Assembly (NCBI GenBank): GCA_037190175.1
Contig: JBBCJM010000242.1
Location: 1 to 10,859, forward strand
Source: JBBCJM01 sp037190175
GTDB lineage: Bacteria; Pseudomonadota; Alphaproteobacteria; Rhodobacterales; Rhodobacteraceae
Direction of reading: 5' to 3'
Length of the DNA: 10,859 bases
Under the pieces are notes generated by a model, which was not told the DNA's origin, made no database searches, and was given only the letters and a program-made list of their open reading frames with translations. Position numbers and translations under genes: made by a program. Below are positions 7,335 through 10,859 of this stretch, piece after piece; the stretch's first letter is position 1; the number at the start of each line of letters is the position of its first letter.

Positions 7335-8753
7335 ATGGCACAAGGTAAGGTCACGCAGGTCATCGGCGCCGTCGTGGACGTGCAGTTCGAAGGCACGCTG
7401 CCGGCGATCCTGAACGCGCTGGAGACGACGAACAACGGCAAGCGGCTGGTGCTGGAGGTGGCCCAGCACCTGGGCGAGAACACCGTGCGCACCATCGCCA
7501 TGGACGCGACCGAGGGTCTGGTGCGCGGCGAGCCGGTGACCGACATGGGCGGGCCGATCTCGGTGCCGGTGGGCGACGCCACGCTGGGCCGCATCATCAA
7601 CGTGGTGGGCGAGGCGATCGACGAGAAGGGCCCGATCGAGGGCGCCAGCCTGCGCGCCATCCACCAGCCCGCCCCCGACTTCGCGGCGCAGTCGACCGAG
7701 AGCCAGATCCTGGTGACCGGGATCAAGGTGATCGACCTGCTGGCCCCCTATTCCAAGGGCGGCAAGATCGGCCTCTTCGGCGGCGCCGGGGTGGGCAAGA
7801 CCGTGCTGATCCAGGAGCTGATCAACAACATCGCCAAGGTGCACTCGGGCTATTCGGTCTTCGCCGGGGTGGGCGAGCGGACCCGTGAAGGGAACGACCT
7901 TTATCACGAGTTCATCGAATCGGGCGTCATCAACATCGACGACCTGTCGAAGTCCAAGGTGGCGCTGGTCTACGGCCAGTAGAACGAGCCCCCCGGGGCC
8001 CGCGCCCGCGTGGCGCTGACCGGCCTGACGCTGGCCGAGCAGTTCCGCGACCAGTCCGGCACCGACGTGCTGTTCTTCGTGGACAACATCTTCCGCTTCA
8101 CCCAGGCGGGTTCCGAGGTGTCGGCGCTCTTGGGCCGCATCCCCTCGGCCGTGGGCTACCAGCCGACGCTGGCCACCGACATGGGCGCGCTGCAGGAGCG
8201 GATCACCTCGACCAAGAACGGCTCGATCACCAGCGTCCAGGCGATCTACGTGCCGGCCGACGACCTGACCGACCCGGCGCCGGCCACCTCCTTCGCCCAC
8301 CTCGACGCCACCACCACGCTTTCCCGCGCGATCTCGGAACTTGGCATCTACCCGGCGGTGGACCCGCTGGACTCCACCTCGCGCCTGATGGACCCGCAGA
8401 TCCTGGGCGAGGAGCACTATGGCGTGGCCCGCGCCGTGCAGGGCATCCTGCAACGCTACAAGTCCTTGCAGGACATCATCGCCATCCTGGGGATGGACGA
8501 GCTTTCCGAAGAGGACAAGCTGACCGTGGCCCGGGCGCGGAAGATCCAGCGGTTCCTGTCGCAGCCCTTCGACGTGGCGCAGGTCTTCACCGGCTCGCCC
8601 GGGGTGCAGGTGCCGCTGGAAAAGACCATCGCCTCGTTCAAGGCGGTGGTGGCCGGCGAATACGACCACCTGCCCGAGGCGGCGTTCTACATGGTCGGCG
8701 ACATCGACGACGTGAAGGCCAAGGCGCAGCGGCTGGCCGCGGCCGCGGCCTGA
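7335..8753 (+). CDS. atpD: ATP synthase F1 subunit beta, interrupted by an in-frame TAG
   Basis: Read through one TAG, this frame gives the full 472-residue catalytic beta subunit. Present are the N-terminal beta-barrel (MAQGKVTQVIGAVVDVQF), Walker A GGAGVGKT (149-156) and the catalytic GERTRE (E181, R182). After the TAG come VDNIFRF with D250 and R254, SALLGRIPSAVGYQPTLATDMG, the adenine-site region, and DELSEEDKL in the C-terminal helical domain. The defect is at codon 216 (7980-7982): TAG stands where the family has Met in [21 protein letters not shown]. The frame is unchanged on both sides and codon use stays normal, so there is no frameshift or long-standing decay. Termination there would leave 215 residues lacking D250, R254 and the alpha/beta-interface half, and could not form a working site. 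The downstream part has no plausible ribosome binding site for independent translation. Spacing to atpG (21 bases) and atpC (10 bases) is normal for the operon. Confidence 0.93.
7980..7982 (+). other. atpD: premature amber (TAG) codon in atpD, codon 216
   Basis: The codon follows TAC GGC CAG and precedes AAC GAG CCC. Family knowledge says ATG (Met, E. coli M209) belongs here. Relative to ATG the change is a swap of the first two bases (AT to TA). The translation before and after aligns in the same frame to the beta-subunit family with no gap. Confidence 0.95.
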
Positions 8754-8763
8754 GGGGGAAGGC

Positions 8764-9165
8764 ATGGCCGGAACGGTTCAGTTCGACCTCGTGTCGCCGG
8801 AACGCAGGCTCGCCTCCGTCGCGGCCACCGAGGTGCAGATCCCGGGCGCCGACGGCGACCTGACGGCGATGGAGGGGCACGCCCCCACCATCACCACCCT
8901 GCGGCCGGGCGTCTTGCGCGCCGTGGCGGGCGAGGGGACGCGGGCCTATGTGGTCACCGGCGGCTTCGCCGAGATCACCGGCGCCACCGTCTCGGTGCTG
9001 GCCGAGCGCGCGGTGCCGGTCGAGGAAGCCTCGGCCGAGATGCTGGAGGGGCTGGTGGCCGAGGCCCGCGAGGCCGCGGCCGGCGCGGGCGCCGAGGGCA
9101 GGGACGCGGCCGACAAGCTGGTCGGCGACATGCTGGCCCTGCGCGCGGCGGTGGCGGGGCACTGA
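8764..9165 (+). CDS. atpC: ATP synthase F1 subunit epsilon
   Basis: This encodes 133 residues. Epsilon binds gamma and the c-ring and can inhibit ATP hydrolysis. The N-terminal beta-sandwich domain is clear: VQFDLVSPERRLASVAATEVQIPGADGDLTAMEGHAPTITTLRPGVL, then YVVTGGFAEITGATVSVLAERAV. The C-terminal helical part (about 86-133) is Ala/Glu-rich and less conserved, as usual in alphaproteobacteria. GAGGGGGAAGG just before the ATG is the ribosome binding site, overlapping the end of atpD. It is the last gene of the operon, followed after 35 bases by the strong hairpin at 9201-9270. Confidence 0.95.
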   Translation: MAGTVQFDLVSPERRLASVAATEVQIPGADGDLTAMEGHAPTITTLRPGVLRAVAGEGTRAYVVTGGFAEITGATVSVLAERAVPVEEASAEMLEGLVAEAREAAAGAGAEGRDAADKLVGDMLALRAAVAGH

Positions 9166-9200
9166 CGGCGGGCTTTCGCCGGGGGCCGGGCGGGACGGGC

Positions 9201-9270
9201 CCGCTCATCGAGCCTTCCGGCTCTCTTCGCTCGCTACCCAGCGAAGAGAGCCGGAAGGCTCGATGAGCGG
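9201..9270. terminator. perfect 31-bp inverted repeat, likely end of the atp operon
   Basis: Arms 9201-9231 and 9240-9270 are exact reverse complements over 31 bases, with an 8-base loop (CGCTACCC). The complementarity stops abruptly at both outer ends. Each arm also contains a smaller palindrome (GAGCC-TTCC-GGCTC). Its place 35 bases after atpC suggests a transcription end or 3' stabilising structure. No T-run follows, and the arm length and perfection exceed a normal intrinsic terminator. It might instead be a dispersed palindromic or MITE-like element; no target-site duplication was recognised. Confidence 0.65.
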
Positions 9271-9335
9271 CAGGCCCCCTGCGCGCTCCTCCGGCGCGTC
9301 CGTCCCGGGCGGTGCCGCGCTAGGGTGCGCCGACC

Positions 9336-9701
9336 ATGGCCAGACCGACGATGAAACGCTTCTCCTCCGGCACGATCGGCGTCGATCAGGGCAGCCGGCT
9401 CTTGTTCTCCGACTTCGCCGACGGCGGCCCGATGTGGACGGGGCAGGGCCCGCGCGAGAGCCGCCACGTGGTGACCTTCCGCGAGCCCTTCCTGGACGCG
9501 CCGGCGGTCAGCGTCTCGATCTCGATGTGGGATCTGGACCGCGAGACCAACATGCGCGCCGACATCTCGGCCCAGCAGGTCAGCGAGACCGGCTTTCACC
9601 TGGTGTTCAAGACCTGGGGCGACACCCGCATCGCCCGCATCCGCGCCGACTGGACCGCCATCGGCCCGGTGCGGGGGGAGGACGACTGGGAGGTGGGGTG
9701 A
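9336..9701 (+). CDS. small H-type lectin domain protein
   Basis: This encodes 121 residues with a single domain (about 43-111) that fits the H-type lectin fold known from Helix pomatia agglutinin and discoidin. It shows VVTFREPFLDAPAVSVSISMWDLD, then N-x-R (72-74), GFHLVFKTW (86-94), GDTRIARIRADWTAIG. The N-terminal part (GSRLLFSDFADGGPMWTGQGPRESR) is a leader typical of the bacterial members. There is no signal peptide or membrane segment, so it should be cytoplasmic unless exported by another route. Family members bind GalNAc-type sugars, but the physiological role of the bacterial proteins is unknown and the ligand here cannot be predicted. ATG 9336 is preferred (AGGG 10 bases upstream); ATG 9351 is possible. 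It is convergent with the PAP2 gene, 21 bases apart. Confidence 0.8.
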   Translation: MARPTMKRFSSGTIGVDQGSRLLFSDFADGGPMWTGQGPRESRHVVTFREPFLDAPAVSVSISMWDLDRETNMRADISAQQVSETGFHLVFKTWGDTRIARIRADWTAIGPVRGEDDWEVG

Positions 9702-9709
9702 GGGGGGCA

Positions 9710-9724
9710 GATGGCGCCGCCATC
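9710..9724. terminator. short palindrome between convergent genes
   Basis: GATGGCG-C-CGCCATC is a 7-bp inverted repeat around one base. It lies in the 21-base gap between the lectin and PAP2 genes and reaches into the PAP2 stop codon. It could help end transcription from either side but is too short and lacks a T-run. Confidence 0.2.
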
Positions 9725-10796
9725 ACCCCGCCAGCCCTGCGGCCCCGGCGCGGCGCACCAGCCGGCCGGCCAGCCACCAGCAGCCCAGCGCGATCAGCGC
9801 CCCGGCATAGCCGTCGACCGCATAGTGCCAGGCCAGCAGCACCGAGCCCAGCATGATCACCCCGGCGAAGACCGCCATCACCTGCCCGAAGCGCGGGTGA
9901 TAGGCCCGGGCGTAGAGCATCATCAGCACCGTCGAGGCGACATGCATCGAGGGAAACGCCGAGATCCCGTTCAGCCCCTCGGGCGCGACGTAGAGATCCC
10001 ACAGCAGGTCCTGGATCTCGGTCACCGTCACCGGCGCCGCCACGGCATGGGCGCGCAGCAGGTCCATCAGCGGCGCGAAGGTGTCGCCCAGCCCCAGCCG
10101 GTCCACATAGACCGGCCCGGCCGAGGAAAAGACGGTGGCGACCAGATTGCCGCCGATGGTCCAGGTCAGCACGAAGGCGACCAGATACTGCATCCGCGCC
10201 GCCCGGTTCGCCATGCTGAAACAGGCGAAGATCAGCGAGAAATACATCAGGAACAGCCAGAAGTTGTAGGCCCCGGTGATGGCCGTCACCACCCAGGGAT
10301 GGCCGGCGACGGCATGGGCGATCCGCCAGGGATCCACCCCGAAATGCAGCGCCCGGTCCAGCGCGATGAAGGTCTCGTCCCAGGAGAACGGCTGGATCAG
10401 CGGGATCAGCCGCTTCAGCTGGGTGAAGGCGACCAGGCTGGTCACCATCAGCACCAGCGCGATGGCGGCCGAGACCAGCCGCTCGGGGTCGGCGAGGCTG
10501 CGGGTCAGGTCGGCGCGCAGCCATCCCGCCCGCTGGTCGGCCGGCACGGTCCGGCGCATGTGCAGGAACCGCCACAGCAGCACGAAATAGGCCATGGCGG
10601 GAACGGTGCGCAGGAAGTGGGTCACCAGGCTGCCGAGCCTTTCGGTTTCCACCCGGTCGCCCACCACGATGCTGAGCGTCAGCGAGACCGCGCCCACGAT
10701 GGCGACCATCGCGATCAGCAACCCATGTCGGGCCAGTTCGGGGCGGATCAGCGAGCGGAAAGGGCTGGCGGCAATGGGAGGGGCGGGCAGATGCAT
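9723..10796 (-). CDS. PAP2 superfamily membrane phosphatase, AUR1/inositol-phosphorylceramide-synthase-like
   Basis: This encodes a 357-residue integral membrane protein. Hydrophobic spans are visible near residues 25-45, 61-78, 107-124, 170-195 and 205-230, with two more near the C-terminus around the active-site motifs. The PAP2 phosphate-site motifs are FPSMH (281-285, H285) and HYAVDGYAG (H324, D328). The first classical motif (KxxxxxxRP) is not evident, which fits the PAP2_3/AUR1-like branch. Members act on lipid phosphates or transfer phosphoryl head groups at the membrane; the substrate here is unknown. The start is uncertain. ATG 10796 has GGAAG 4 bases upstream, while an in-frame TTG at 10820 has a well-spaced GGAGAG and would add 8 residues. 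It is convergent with the lectin gene, with its promoter beyond or near the window end. Confidence 0.82.
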   Translation of the reverse strand: MHLPAPPIAASPFRSLIRPELARHGLLIAMVAIVGAVSLTLSIVVGDRVETERLGSLVTHFLRTVPAMAYFVLLWRFLHMRRTVPADQRAGWLRADLTRSLADPERLVSAAIALVLMVTSLVAFTQLKRLIPLIQPFSWDETFIALDRALHFGVDPWRIAHAVAGHPWVVTAITGAYNFWLFLMYFSLIFACFSMANRAARMQYLVAFVLTWTIGGNLVATVFSSAGPVYVDRLGLGDTFAPLMDLLRAHAVAAPVTVTEIQDLLWDLYVAPEGLNGISAFPSMHVASTVLMMLYARAYHPRFGQVMAVFAGVIMLGSVLLAWHYAVDGYAGALIALGCWWLAGRLVRRAGAAGLAG

Positions 10797-10859
10797 CGGA
10801 CTTCCACGACTGGCGAACAATCGCGAAGCTCTCCGGCCATTGTGGCGCGAGTGCGGCGG

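Noticed and set aside
7980..7982. The TAG as a pyrrolysine codon
   Set aside because: The residue is Met in the family with no special chemistry, no pyl genes are visible, and bhcD uses TAG as an ordinary stop.
8010..8753. The second half of atpD as a separate gene starting at GTG 8010
   Set aside because: GTG 8010 is an internal Val codon (VALTGLT), there is no ribosome binding site before it, and NEPPGARAR upstream is also conserved beta sequence. It is the same gene after the TAG.
9607..10575. Second minus-strand open frame of 322 codons within the PAP2 gene
   Set aside because: It overlaps the PAP2 gene in another frame. It is Arg/Ala/Gly-rich and lacks the PSMH and HYxxD motifs found in the correct frame.

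Overview
The window is GC-rich bacterial DNA, and its gene content points to an alphaproteobacterium of the Rhodobacteraceae/Paracoccaceae type. The main reasons are the compact F1-only atpHAGDC operon, with the F0 genes elsewhere, and the beta-hydroxyaspartate cycle genes first characterised in Paracoccus denitrificans. A GC-rich palindromic intergenic element of a kind I associate with Rhodobacterales also fits. The assignment comes from gene content and motifs; no database search was run.

Layout. Bases 1-103 hold no supported gene, only a palindromic element and the ribosome binding site of the first gene. Bases 104-3203 carry three tightly coupled plus-strand genes, bhcB, bhcC and bhcD, whose stop and start codons overlap by one base at each junction. 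They encode beta-hydroxyaspartate dehydratase, beta-hydroxyaspartate aldolase and iminosuccinate reductase. With the aminotransferase BhcA, expected just upstream but not visible here, they would convert two glyoxylate to one oxaloacetate without carbon loss. A large G/C-rich inverted repeat (3261-3362) separates them from a glutathione S-transferase family gene (3446-4108). After a 219-base gap with a plausible promoter comes the F1 ATP synthase operon atpH-atpA-atpG-atpD-atpC (4328-9165). Next are a perfect 31-bp inverted repeat (9201-9270), a small H-type lectin domain gene (9336-9701), and a convergent minus-strand gene for a membrane PAP2/AUR1-like phosphatase superfamily protein (9723-10796).

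The most striking observation is in atpD. The reading frame is intact over 472 codons except for a TAG at 7980-7982, at the position of an essentially invariant methionine (the YGQ-M-NEPPG segment). There is no frameshift, and the conserved beta-subunit sequence resumes in the same frame immediately after it. Taken literally, the cell would make only a 215-residue beta fragment from a normally single-copy central enzyme. Either the base calls are wrong (an AT to TA swap restores ATG), or this copy is newly broken, or the codon is read through.

I found no RNA genes, CRISPR arrays, insertion sequences or phage genes. The genes are ordinary in composition and mostly housekeeping or central metabolism. 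The unusual content lies in the atpD stop codon and the intergenic palindromes.
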